The notes beneath the pieces are model-generated. The model was not told where the DNA came from. It did not search any database and saw only the letters and a program-made list of their open reading frames with translations. A stretch of 64,000 bases of DNA from NCBI GenBank assembly GCA_016081115.2, contig JABTTQ020000665.1:124001-188000 (forward strand). The letters are read 5' to 3'. Origin of the DNA: Rehmannia glutinosa (Eukaryota; Streptophyta; Magnoliopsida; Lamiales; Orobanchaceae). The position numbers and the translations under genes are program-made. Position 1 is the stretch's first letter; each line of letters opens with the position of its first letter. Below, piece by piece: positions 44,920 to 56,511 of the stretch.

Positions 44920-45555
44920 GAGCACCGGGTGCAAGTTCAATTTTTTTTATGGGTCCTTTGAATGCTGCTTCACCAAAATATAAACTTGAACTAAATCATC
45001 ATCTACTATCACAATGGTAAGTTTAAGTTCAAGGTTCAAAATGGGTTCCATTATTAAATCTTATTTATAGTTTGTATTTTTTGTGTATAATTTTCAATAA
45101 AATCACTAATATAATTATATGTATTTTTTGTTGTTTTTGTGTGTGTAGTGTTTAACAAAATCACTAATGTAATTAATTTAATCTTCATAATATTAAACAA
45201 AAAAAATATGCAGTCAAAAAAACTGCCATATATTAAGATTGGCGAAAAAAAATCTGTGAAAAAAAAGTAAAAAATTGTATTTCCAAATAAATAAAAAAAC
45301 TTCCAGTAAATAGTTTAAATAAATTAAAAAAGATAAATAAAATAGTAAAAAGCTGCATTTCTAAATAAAAAAAATCTGCCATTAAAGAGAAATAAATAAA
45401 ACATTAAAAAAGAGAAAATAAAATGAGGTGGCAATGTTGAACCAAGTTAATATATTGAACCAAAAACATGAACTTGCAATTATGAACTCTACCACATTGG
45501 CAACTACCAAGTTCAAGTTCAAAACTTAACTTGAACCACCCCATTGTAGGTGCTC
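44920..45555. mobile_element. Tourist-like MITE (Harbinger type)
   Basis: 636 bp between TTA copies (44917-44919, 45556-45558). Ends GAGCACCGGGTGCAAGTTCA and, reverse complemented, GAGCACCTACAATGGGGTGG with AAGTTCAAG words just inside. A TTA target and GAGCA-type ends fit PIF/Harbinger MITEs. Confidence 0.75.
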
Positions 45556-45571
45556 TTAATAACAATTATAA

Positions 45572-45965
45572 GGCAAAAACTTGCGTGAGACGGTTTCTGA
45601 TTTAGATCCAGTGAGATTTTGTTCTTACACAAAGTTTTAAAGTTTTTTTTTTTTTTGATTTTATTTTTCTTAGGGTTTATATTTGTTTTTTTAGAGTTTA
45701 TTTTGTTTCTTGGGTTTATTTTTAATTGATTTGGGTTTTTAGGATTTTTAGTTTTTTTAGGGTTTATTTTTTATTTTTGGGTTTATTTTTGTTTTTCGGG
45801 TTTTTATTCTTCATGGTTCATGTTTTTAGGGTTTATTTTTGTTTCTTCATGGTTCATTATTATTTTTAAATTTATTTTCATGGTTCATGTTCTCAAGACG
45901 GAGCCCTTAGGAGGTCCGTCTCACGGATTTAGATCCGTGAGACCGTCTCACAAGAGACTTGCTCT
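45572..45965. mobile_element. Third MULE-type MITE
   Basis: 394 bp. Flanks AATTATAA at 45564-45571 and 45966-45973. Ends GGCAAAAACTTGCGTGAGAC and, reverse complemented, AGCAAGTCTCTTGTGAGACG; subterminal GATTTAGATCC palindromes are shared with the MITEs at 6782 and 37682. The interior repeats AGGGTTTATTTTTG-like words. Confidence 0.75.
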
Positions 45966-45973
45966 AATTATAA

Positions 45974-47098
45974 TGATTTTTGATTAATTGGAATTACATT
46001 TACGTGTTAGGAAAGAATTGTTTTGTTGCTTAATTAAGAAGTTTTGGGAAATCCTTTCCGAAAAAAAAGTTTTCAAAAAAAAAAATGGTGTAGACTTTTA
46101 AATAAATACTCCCTCCTACTTAATTCAAGAAAAAATATTCAAAAAGAATGATGTTTTGACATTTTTAAGGTTGATGTGAAATTGTTTTCTCTAGATTACC
46201 CTTAAATGTACTATTTTTCAACTAACATTATTAAATTTATTTGGTTTTCAAAACAAGATTTATGATTATTAAGTTTATATTGGATATTTTAACATAATTC
46301 TTAATGAGTTTTTCCTTCTAAAATGTCACTTCTTTTTAATAGGAGAGTGTATTGTTTTGTAAAATGTAAATATATAGTCTCAAAATAATAAAATCACTTG
46401 TACTGAAAAGACCAAAAAAAGTTTTTTTACAGTGTGCATTGAACATACCCTTTAAATGATGGTGACAGTGGGAAATGCATGTCGACGACTCAACGGAATA
46501 ACGAATATCTAAAATATTCTTAAAATTTGGATCAAATTAAGTGGACCAAGTAATTAAACCATTAATTAATTAATATTCGCCCAATTTTATTGTAAAATCA
46601 TGCTGGGAAATGCGAATCAAATTAAAAAAAAAATCAATAAAAGCAAAATCAAATGTTTCTACTGTCCAGTATCCTCTATTCTTTTCTTAAATATATCAAC
46701 TTTCTATTGTTTGTTAATATCATCCACATTTTCACGTGTAATTTCGATATTCTATTAAGAATATAAGTTATGTTCTGATGATTGTTTTACACTTTTACTA
46801 CCACTTTTGTTCCATCATCACAAAAATATAATTAATTGTTCAAACAAATATATTCGAAAACTAAAAGTATTAATGCAATTCATTTGGTGTATAAAAGAGT
46901 ATTATTACTACCTCCTATTCAAAATAAGTGGTGTTTTATAGAGAAAAAACATACATATTAATTATTGTGTTTTGTCTTTAATTAATCGCAAATGTTACTT
47001 TGGAACAAACAAATCCAGAAATTAATTTTTGTTGAAAAAATGATACATTATTCAGAATAAGGGTAATTTCAGAAAAATAGTTTCCCATTAGCCTTAAA
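45974..47098. other. AT-rich intergenic stretch, no gene seen
   Basis: No coding sequence or recognisable RNA gene; scattered poly(A)/poly(T) runs only. Confidence 0.6.
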
Positions 47099-47115
47099 AT
47101 TGTCAAAATATCATT

Positions 47116-48336
47116 TTTTTTAATAAATAGAAATATATAAAAGAAAGGAAAAAGTCCTGATCACAAACCGATCAGGTAGCAAAGGAAAGAAAATATTAAA
47201 ATTCAGAAAATGGAAAAACAAAAATAACTTAAAAATGCAATTTAAACGAAGGACGTCTATTTCTAGAAGATATTCGAATGGCAAAGTTGGTTATTTTTTT
47301 AGCACATGCTCGAGTATCTTCTTAATGGTCTAATGTGGCATGTGGAATATCTACCATTATCCACGAGCCACAATTGCCATAGACTTGGAGAGCTTCAAGA
47401 ATCGAGATGAGGAAAGACAAACGGAGTGGTGGAGGGGTCATCTATCTTTGTTTTAAAGCTTCTTCTTGTTCCCTCTCTTCCGCCATATCTGACCACCATT
47501 TCGTTTTTCGTAGGTCACGCCATCGCTTGGAAACTCTCCGACGAGTAGCAAAGTGTTAAACTCATCTAAACTTATGACCATAACCATATTATCCGGTTAC
47601 AAATCGAATTTTGTTGCAATGGTTGATGAAGAACCATCCTTCGATCAAGATTTATTGCCCTACATGATTAGTATCTCCCATGCAATCACCATTTCTCTTG
47701 TTATGACTTGACCCCTCCCCGCGAGTTTGAACTTGCTCGAATTAATCTTTTCATGAGGAATTTGTTCATCCTCGCCCCCGAGAATCTCAAAAGGATTATT
47801 AATTTGAACATGCAAATTAGATATACACCCTTCCAGGAGAACGACCTGCCGGCCGTCCGCTCGACTTGCACCCACTGTTCTGAATCCACAGCTTTACCCT
47901 TAGTGTTAGTAGCATGGTCTCGGACTGGAGCTCGGCCACACACGGGACTATAGCCTGGTTTAGCACCATCCACAGTTTTAGATTCTGCATTATGCTTCAT
48001 CGCGTGATTGTTCGCTTGCCTGCAATTAGCGCTCGAATGTCTAACAATTCGACAATGAGAGCAGAACTCTGGCAAATTTTCGTAACCGAGCGACACGAAC
48101 GAACAACGGCCTATTCGTTCTACTATAATAAATTCCTGCAATGGAAAATTAAAATCCAATTCTACAAGAACTCTTACGAAATGTCCCACTTCTCCCAAGG
48201 GAAGGGAACAGTATATCTGCATGGGCGTGCCAATAGCACTTGTGAGCTCCATAATTAACGCAGGATGCCAATATTCCATACTCAACTCGTATATACGAAC
48301 TCATACCTGAGATTTTGACGAATTTATGGGGGATGG
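47116..48336 (-). mobile_element. LINE insertion, minus strand, with ORF1 remnant and no ORF2
   Basis: The 17-bp sequence ATTGTCAAAATATCATT is present exactly at 47099-47115 and 48337-48353, a target-primed duplication. The plus strand starts with a T-run after the left copy (poly(A) on the minus strand). The body is 1.2 kb, truncated inside ORF1, and the expected multi-kb ORF2 is missing. Confidence 0.75.
47660..48285 (-). pseudogene. LINE ORF1 remnant with CCHC zinc knuckle
   Basis: 194 codons open from 48285: SMEYWHPALIMELTSAIGTP, VGHFVRVLVELDFNFPLQEF and SLGYENLPEFCSHC, then the knuckle C-SH-C-RIVR-H-SSAN-C. This is the DUF4283/zf-CCHC_4 arrangement of plant L1 ORF1. A frameshift near 47840 moves the tail (NNPFEILGGEDEQI) to another frame. 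The N-terminal half of the domain is absent (5' truncation). ORF1 normally binds the element's RNA. Confidence 0.82.
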
Positions 48337-48641
48337 ATTGTCAAAATATCATTATTTTTTAAGAATTTTTTATATATCAAAACGTTACTTATTTTTGAAT
48401 AGGAGAGGGTATTACATAACATTTCCGAATGAAAAGCATGCATAAATTCATGTAATATGTATTTAAGGTGGTATCACTTAAGTTCCCAAGCTAAATGTAA
48501 GGAGCATCAAAATTGTCTTGAAAAAAGAAATCCTACACCGCTCAAATTAGAACCAAAAGAGACATAATTTCATTGCGACCTAAAAAGCCATATAAAGGCA
48601 AAATAATTGTGTGACTTATAAAATTAGGAGAACAAAGCATC

Positions 48642-48745
48642 TAGCTCAAGTGGTTTTTCTTTTTTTTTTTTGAATCCATATAGCTCAAGTAGTTAAAAAG
48701 GACGAGCAGACTCAATCTTTTTTTCGAAAAGGAAAGCAGACTCAA
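48642..48745 (-). mobile_element. Two neighbouring micro-insertions with target duplications
   Basis: First: TAGCTCAAGTGGTT (48642-48655) and TAGCTCAAGTAGTT (48681-48694) flank 25 bp reading TATGGATTC plus poly(A) on the minus strand. Second: AGCAGACTCAA (48705-48715 and 48735-48745) flanks 19 bp reading TTCCTTTTCGAAAAAAAGA. Both fit drastically truncated retroposon insertions. Confidence 0.65.
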
Positions 48746-49185
48746 ATTAGTGCGCAGCAATGAAAGGAAAATATTATTTACTGTTAATGGGACAGACGGC
48801 CCCCCCGCCCCGTTAAAATGAATATTATAATATATGTTAAAACTAATATATTAATTTATTATTAATAATAAATTTCGGATACCAAAATAACTTTCACACG
48901 CGTTCTTGATCTCACGTCTTACATAATGGAAATACAAAGCAAAGAATATTTGCGTTGAAAGTTTTGAAGGACAAATCTACTTTTTTTTCAAAAAGTGGGC
49001 ATTATTGGCCTGGTGGGAGTGCATTTATTTAACAAAAACAAAATAAATGGTGATGTGTTTCATGAAAAGATAAAATTAGTGGGGCCATTAAAAGGGACAG
49101 ACATTATTTAGACTGTATAGTATGTATAAAAAGGCATACCGCATACTCTAGGCATTTCCTTTTCACCCCCGTGTCTTTGCACCGT
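48746..49185. other. Intergenic stretch, no gene seen
   Basis: AT-rich apart from a short C-run near 48800. Nothing supported. Confidence 0.6.
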
Positions 49186-49203
49186 CACTGTTTTTCCAAC
49201 TTT

Positions 49204-49643
49204 TTTTTTTTTTTTTGAGAAGAAATGCAAATTGTATTAAAATCAGGAAATAGCTTCCTGAACAGTTTTTTTGCCACCACAAGATTGTGGGGTGGAGGCA
49301 GTGTTCAAATCCTCGTCCATCAAATTGTTTGTGGGGTGGAGGTCGGGGGTTCTTATCCACGCTTCCATCAAATCGCTTCCGGGGCATACGCGAACGGTAG
49401 TGAAGATTTGGTGGGAACTCATAATGAATAAAGCATCCGTGTGGGTTCGATTCGGGGAGAGATCGTTATTAGTAGATTGGGGGTCGAACATGGTTTATTA
49501 TATTCGCAGGAGGATCACAGTTTACGTCCGTGACCGTCATCTTGAGTTATCAAAAAAAAAAAAAAAAGCTTCCTGAGAAATTAGTACAGCAACATGTGTA
49601 GGGACCTCTCCTACAACCGACTCAAAAGAACTCAAACTAAAAG
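49204..49643 (-). mobile_element. 5'-truncated LINE 3' end, interrupted by a SINE-like element
   Basis: The 18-bp sequence CACTGTTTTTCCAACTTT is exact at 49186-49203 and 49644-49661. Inside, the minus strand reads about 125 bp ending CAATTTGCATTTCTTCTC plus poly(A), split by a 305-bp insertion. Confidence 0.7.
49262..49566 (+). mobile_element. SINE-like retroposon nested in the LINE tail
   Basis: Flanked by AGCTTCCTGA (49252-49261, 49567-49576) and ending in poly(A) (about 49550-49566), plus orientation. Three Pol III B-box-like words occur: GTTCAAATCC, GGGGTTCTTATCC and GGGTTCGATTCG. The 5' part holds two imperfect ~55-bp units starting GTGGGGTGGAGG. ORFs over it on both strands have no protein likeness. 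Confidence 0.6.
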
Positions 49644-49661
49644 CACTGTTTTTCCAACTTT

Positions 49662-51111
49662 ATTGAAGGCAAGGCATCATTTTTTTTTTTGTATTTTTAT
49701 TTAGTTATAATTTATAAAGTGGTATGAAATATTTTAAAACAATATTTAAAGTTGGTATTCACTTTGAAATTAGGTGTTATTGATAACTTATTAACTTTAT
49801 GCCAATAAAATATTATGTGATTCGATAATTATACTTTAAGGGAATGCTTTTCTTTTTTATTTAATTTTTTTTTGTTGCGTGGATAAAGAACCTCATTTTT
49901 CAATGTCATAATCCTTTAAAAATAAATTTTTAGGGATGGCTTTCTTCGGATTATCGAATCAAGCAAATAACAAATCGTTTTCAGTACATTATAAAAATGA
50001 TTATTTTAATTGTTTTCACATTGTAGATTCTTGAAGATAACACTATCTTGCCTAACTCTTTTTTAATTTTAATATTTGATCTATAGTGGAAACTTTTTTT
50101 TAATGTTTAATTTTAATATTTAATATTCCAGTTGTTTTGAAGATAATATTTGAAATTTGGTGTAAATTTTGATAGGCATTTTTGATTAGCTTATAAGTTC
50201 TTTAAAATATTTTATAGATATATAAATTTTAAAAGAATAATGTGTAAGCTCCCAAATAAAATATTGGTATCTTATAAGATGTTTTTAAATTAATTAAGAC
50301 TATCGTAACCTGAATTTAACATAATATCTAGTTTTTAAGATTTTTTGTAATTTCAAAATCTTAACTATACACTATAAAAGTTGATCATAATCTTTTTGTT
50401 ATTCACACTTTTTAATAATTTGTATTTAAAATGTCTAACAAATACAAATTTTAAAAATAAATAATAAGATGTAAGTCGTTTGTAAAATAATATAAATAAC
50501 TAAACTTAATCAAAACCCTAAATACTCGATCTTATCGAAACTTGACAAGTCATTCATAAAAATAATACAATGTACATACGCGATGTCCCATTGTTTATTC
50601 AAACAATTTAAATTATGTATAATATAGTACTAATAAACTTTTACTTTAGTCGTACAACATAGGACTTTTGTCATGTGACTTTGTGGAAACTAATAATAAT
50701 GGGACACGACAGAATTATAATATGAAATACCTCCGAAAAGAAGAATTATTTTATTTGTACAGAGAATCAGACGACTTCAAATCTGTCGTAACGCGCAATA
50801 ATTGCTATGCATGAATTTATAGACACGTTTGGATCCGTATTGCTGTTGTATATTGAATTATGCAATTCTCTTAAAATTTTGAATATTTCTTAATATTTAA
50901 TCGAATACAATCATCTTCTGACGTATACAAGGTAGTGAAATACACAACTCAGCTCCCACTGCATTGAATGAATATTGAATCATCACTTGATCAAGTAATT
51001 TAATTTTAATTTATTCATTGCACTAGGTACTTCTTTTCCCCAAACGAAAAACTTTTCATTAAACGAAACTCAAACAATCATTACAAATAACATTGTAGCC
51101 AACTGGCTGAG
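49662..51111. other. AT-rich intergenic stretch, no gene seen
   Basis: No open frame of note, no LTR or TIR boundary found. Confidence 0.6.
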
Positions 51112-52590
51112 TGATACGAGTAGAATATACGTGTATTGAGGGGTTTATTTTGGTACATATTTAATACATTTGCATATATATTTAGTGTGTTTTAATTAGT
51201 TTCCTTTGTTAGGCGTGATACTGCGTATTCTTGTAATTTTTCAGGAAACAAAGCTTAATATGCAAAGATATCAGTAGGACGACCGAGACAAAAATGTCGA
51301 ATGCGAGGAGACGATCAAATACACGAAGGAAACGACGAAAGAACATAAAATACAGTTTGCCCGTGTAATAATACACGGCCGTGTATTATGCACCTGTGTG
51401 GTTTTACATGCCCGTGCGACTTGTTCGAGAGAAGAATTCCAGAGACGGAATACACGACCCAACCGTGTATTAATACATAGTCGTGTATGTTGTTCCAGAC
51501 CAAAACAGAGAAGAAAACCGAATACACGACTGGACCGTGTTATAGTACACGATCATGTACTTCGTCTAATGGTGGGTTTTGTTTCCTAATTGTTGGGACT
51601 CTACAAGTGATCTCTCAAAACATCTATAAAAGGAAGACCAAGCCCTACATCACATCAAGATACAAAATTTTACACATTTCTAGGGCAAGATACACAACAC
51701 AACGAAGAACGACACAAGACCTTTCGCATCTACGAAGGCGCAAAAGTTCAAGACTTTGAAAATGATCCATCCTGACAATAAGGGTTCTATCCTTATAGTT
51801 TAGATCTTTTGTTTTGTAATTAATTGACTAATTCGATGTCAATTTTTTTGATTTAAAGTTTGTCTATGAATTTGTTTTCAAATGTGTTAGGCTAAACTTC
51901 TTGATCATAGGACATGATCAAAAATGTGGATTCGTGTTAATTCTAATTTCATTGTTTCTTCTTAATTGGTTTTCTTGTGTTCTGTTTATGAACTCGAGTG
52001 CTTGTTTCTTGTGGATTATCTGATCAATAATTTGCATGTCTTTTTTGTTAGGTCAAATTTCGGGAGATGAGATCTAACATACGAAAAACGAATTCATAAC
52101 ATAAACGGGGATTGAGTTAGGAGACCTTTAACTATTTGTGGTGAGTGCTTCAATTTTGGGAGTTAATATTAATTGTTGAGTATGAATACCATCAATTCTT
52201 ATTAATCAACTGTTTATGTGACACTCGGGAGAGCGAACAAATTACTTTAGGAATTGAACTCATAGATACACAGAAACTGGTTTTGATGAAACGTTAATTT
52301 GAATTAATATTGATGAAGCATGTTGAGATTATGTTCCTAGGATTGCCTTTCATATTTGTTGAAATCTTGTGAAGTTCAGGTTTTTACTAATTTTTAGATA
52401 TTTTATTTGGTAACTTAGGTTTAGTTTAGATAAACATCTTGACTTTTGATAGCTTCAATAAAACTGGAGTACATAATTTACTATGCCTTTATGTGTTTCA
52501 TATTCAATCCCTGAGGAATACGACCTTGCTCGCCATTATCTGCTAGCTACACCTTACACTCGCGGTTTAGTGAAAAAAATTTCACGATCA
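51112..52590 (+). repeat. 5' LTR of the gag-only Athila-like element
   Basis: TGATACGAGTAGAATATACG to TTCACGATCA, 1479 bp. A palindrome group at 51358-51560 includes the perfect TAATACACGGCCGTGTATTA (51369-51388). A TATA box CTATAAAAGGAAG lies at about 51626. The apparent ORFs are not proteins. Confidence 0.82.
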
Positions 52591-52592
52591 AG

Positions 52593-52614
52593 TTTTTGGC
52601 GTCATTGCCGGGGA
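52593..52614 (+). other. Primer-binding site, Athila/Tat type
   Basis: TTTTTGGCGTCATTGCCGGG two bases after the LTR end; TGGCGNCNTTGCCGGGGAT is the usual Athila/Tat site, complementary to an Asp-type tRNA. Confidence 0.8.
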
Positions 52615-52713
52615 TTGAAAGATTCTACATAAATAGAGTAATAAGTAGTTTAATTTTAATTGAAGTATTTATTTTTATTTTTGTTTTGTTTTCACATTGT
52701 TTTTGTTTAGTGC

Positions 52714-55700
52714 ATGATCACACCCTCCAGACCTGTTGAACCGATACACATTGACTTAGAGATTGAAAAGATAGCAAAACAGTTAAGAAAAAGATCGAAA
52801 GCGATGGCAGAGGGAAACGGTAGGGATGCTGTGAACAACATAAACAATGAGGAGCATCCACTGGGTGCTAATAGACATAATCAGATGGAGGAGAGGCCCG
52901 TGAGAATGGCAGTTAGAGATTACTTTCAACTGGAAGTTAATCATAGGTATGAGGGTGTGGCCCGTCTATGGATTAACACAAATAATTTCAAACTGAAAGC
53001 TACGTTGATCCAAATGGTGTCACAAAACTAGTTTGGGGGAAGAGTCGTAGAGGATCCAAATGCGCATCTGGCGCACTTTTTAGAAATCTGCGACACAGTA
53101 AAGATGAATGGTGTTTCTCAGGATATTATTCGGTGCCGTCTTTTCGCCTTTTCTCTACGTGATAAGGCTAAGGGATAGTTATCTTCATTAACACCACCCG
53201 CAAGAATGGGATGGAATCGAGTCAAAGATTTTTGCTAAGTGCTTCCCCCCAAGTAAGACGTTGCAGTTAAAAGTGAAATCGCTCTATTTAGGCAGTCAGA
53301 TGGAGAGTTGTTGATGGCTCAAAAGCTACCTTTAAAACCGTAGGCAAGTGCACCTATCGTTTTATAGTATAGATTATTAGTCAAGTGTCATTCCCACGAG
53401 GATTGTAAGTACTAATAATTACCGTCTTTTTGTTATTTAATCTAACAATTTTGAGTTTTTGTTTGATAAAAAAAAAATAAAGAATCTAAATTATCAAAGT
53501 GTAAAAATGAAGTAAAATTTGTAGAATAAGAAATCAAGAGATAGAAGTGTGTTTGAATGTAAATCCTCTAGAATGTTTTTGTGATTTGACAAGTTAAAAA
53601 TTCAACCATAAGCCCTTAAGCAAAAACCAACCTCTTTTAATAAAATCTCATGTCTTGTGGACCGTAGAAATTCCCAATTTAAGTTAAACCCTTTCTCAAG
53701 GCGAAAAACTTCTAATCTCAAGTTGATTAACTGAAATCTCTTTCTAGTTAAAACCCCAAGACAAAGACATTATAACGATTTGTGAATTCCCATATTAGGT
53801 TTGACCCTAATCCGGAAGATTTATGTCGTCCCTATATCTAGGATTGCATGCAACTCTTTTCACTTATATAGGTTCTATTTCACCATGAATCTCTCGATTT
53901 CCGGATGAAAAATAAACTTCAAATCAATATTGCGCATATATCAATTCGAATGAACGAAGCATAATATAAGTGAATCACACAAAATATGAAGATTTTATTA
54001 AAAACATACACACCTTAATCACAAATCAATTCTAGAGTTCATTACATTCAAACACTAGGAGTTTAGCTACACATGATTTTGACCAAAGAATAAATTACAC
54101 AAGAAGATTTAAGTATTGTAGACATGGTGTACTTATCTTTCTCAAAATCTCAATTGACTTCTTTCTTGATTGATGATGTTGCTCCAAGCCTTCTTCTCCA
54201 ATATTGCCCCAAGCTTTCTCCTCCAAGACCTCTTGACCCCAATTCTACTTAATGAAGTTAATACAATGAATATTTCCTGATTATCTAATGAATGCCTCTC
54301 CCAACTTCAACCCTTGGCTTTTATAGGCAACCAATACATTGATAGTACTCTCTTTTGTTAAACAATTGCCTCCATTTTCCTTGTTGGTTGGTGAATTCTT
54401 GTATTCAAGTGATGAGGAGGGGACATGGAGACATGTTTGACAAAATAGGGTGTTAAAAGTGTACAAAAGTGGCCAAAATGGGTTGGTTGGTGAGTTTTCC
54501 CCAAATTCCGCAAAGAAAAGTTGCAAAAAGAGGCCCCGGACACGCCAGAATGGGCAAAGACGGCCAGGCCGTCTTTGCTGCACAAAATTTGCTGACGAAT
54601 TGCCTGACACGGCCATGTCGTATGACACGGCCTGGCCGTGTTGTGCGACACGGCCGTGTTCGGGCCTGTTTTGTGCGGTTTTTCTTCCTCTTTTGATCCC
54701 CTTCAACATGGCCGTGTTTGGTGACACGGCTTGGCCGTTTTGGACCCTTTTTCCAATTTTTATCCAATTTATTTCATTCTTTTTTGAACATGGCCATGTT
54801 ACTTGACACCCCAAGTCATGTTGAGTGATTTTCTTGCCTTTTTTCAATTAATATTGGCTTCATATTGCTCCAAATTGCTCCACCTATAATGTTAAACACA
54901 TCACACGATGAAATGCTACAGAAATACTTGAGAAACTATGAATTTTCTAACAAAACAATTCAAAAACTATTAAATTAATAACACGAAATGTGTACAAAAT
55001 GACACTTATCAGTTGTTATATGAGGCATGTGACAGGTTTAGGGAGTTGTTAAGAAAGTGTCCTCAACATGGATATCTCGGTTACCAACAAGTAGAATATT
55101 TCTATAACGGTTTAAGTAGAAACATGAGAACTATTATAGATGTTGCATCTAGGGTGTTCTACAAGGGAAACATCCAGATGAGGCACTAGAATTACTTGAA
55201 GAGATGGAACAATTACCAGTGGCTATCCGAGAGATCCAGTGCCAAACGTGTGGCGGAGGTCCATGATGAGGATAAGATTGCCATGCTCATCGAGCAAGTG
55301 TCCGTGCGTAATATGAAACTAAATGTAATCCAGTAGGCGACTCCGAGAGATCCCGCAGTTGTTGAGGAAGAAACGATTTTTGTGGCAAATAAACTTCAAC
55401 AACAACTATCGAAATAATCGACACCGGAGGACATTATCATCCGGGGCTGCGAAACCATGAGAATTTCTCTTATGCTAATAATAGAAACATTTTGCAGTCA
55501 CCTCCAGATTTTAATGTAGGAAATCAATAGGGCGAAGTCCAGTGAAAAGAAAGTGTATGTAGAAGAGATGTTAGGTTGGTTTATTGGAGAGACAAAGAAA
55601 ATTTAATGAATAAAGATGAGGCTAAGATAGACAAGATAGAGGAACATGTTGCTCAACTGAACACAAACGTCAACCCAAGGTTGAAGTCTTTGGAGACGCA

Positions 55701-55850
55701 AGTGGCCCAAATCACTACAACAGTGGGAGGCTAACATCAAAATGGCAAATTTCCAGCGATACGGAACTTAACCCGCAGGAACAATGCAATGCCATTCATA
55801 TGAGGAGTGGTACAAAATACGAGGGCCCAAAGCCAACAACCAATACATTT
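52714..55850 (+). pseudogene. Athila-like gag, interrupted by a solo LTR
   Basis: MITPSRPVEPIHIDLEIEKI start; NNFKLKATLIQMVSQN; HLAHFLEICDTVKMNGVSQD; then the solo LTR; then FRELLRKCPQHGYLGYQQVE, YFYNGLSRNMRTIIDVASRV and the gag tail MRSGTKYEGPKPTT. Several stops and frameshifts. Same family as the gag at 19709-20701. Confidence 0.82.
53312..55011 (-). repeat. Solo LTR of the Athila family
   Basis: 1700 bp, close to 10356-12055 and 20962-22673 over its whole length (TGATGGCTCAAAAGC...GACACTTATCA on the plus strand). Exact target duplication GTTGT at 53307-53311 and 55012-55016. No internal sequence: recombination between two LTRs. Palindromes at about 54600-54735. Confidence 0.9.
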
Positions 55851-55879
55851 AAGAGGAAGCAATAAGAGAACCTTAAGGT

Positions 55880-56511
55880 GTCTGGTCAAGACGTATAACT
55901 TAGCACTTTCGGGAGGCAACCCAAATTTTAATCGCCTTTGTTAAATTTGATTTTGATTTTTACTATCTTATTTTTTAGTTTTGTTTGTTTTTGTGAGTTT
56001 TTGTGTAAGAGGCATCACGACAAACTCCAGATTTTTCTTAAAAATAAATGAAACAAATCGAAAAAACATATCACACTAACCGTGTATTTTGGCAAAATAG
56101 AGACCAAAATACACGGGTGGTTTGTTTAATAATACATGATCGTGTATTTGGTCCGTGCGTAAATAGAGAGAAGCAGGCATAATACATGGTCTCGACCGTG
56201 TATTTCATTCGGGATGATTTTCTTCCCTTTTAATTTCAAACACTCCAAATTTATCCCACTTCTTCCCTTCCAAACCCTATGACCGAAAATTCTCCTACAA
56301 ATACACAATTCCCTCTTCAAAATTCTTCAATTCCTGCTTAAAATCTTTAATCTCAAACTTCTCTCTATCAAGAAACCCACCACAAATTTCTTCCAATTAT
56401 CCACTTTTACTTAGTATTCTTCAAGTTTGGGATGGGGATTATTTTCGAAAATCTCAAGAATCATAAAAGCTTCACACCCAAATCCATGGATTTAAGAGAA
56501 TGAGAAGGTGG
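55880..56511 (+). other. Post-pol region of the gag-only element
   Basis: Starts with CTTTCGGGAGGCAACCCAAA, the conserved Athila motif that follows integrase (compare the complement of about 15494-15520). It carries CGTGTATTTTGGCAAAATAG and related ATACACGG/CCGTGTAT words at 56080-56205. No ORF. Confidence 0.65.

Larger units (their letters stand above)
51112..56511 (+). mobile_element. Athila-like Gypsy element with gag but no pol, plus strand, right part displaced
   Basis: 5' LTR (51112-52590), PBS, gag (52714-55850), then directly the post-integrase region (55880 on); protease, RT, RNase H and integrase are all missing. A solo LTR sits within gag. At 56511 it is cut by the SIRE-type LTR, so its 3' part probably lies beyond the window. 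Confidence 0.8.

Noticed and set aside
49280..49460. tRNA gene suggested by B-box-like words
   Set aside because: No cloverleaf or A box at the right distance; poly(A) tail and target duplications point to a retroposon.
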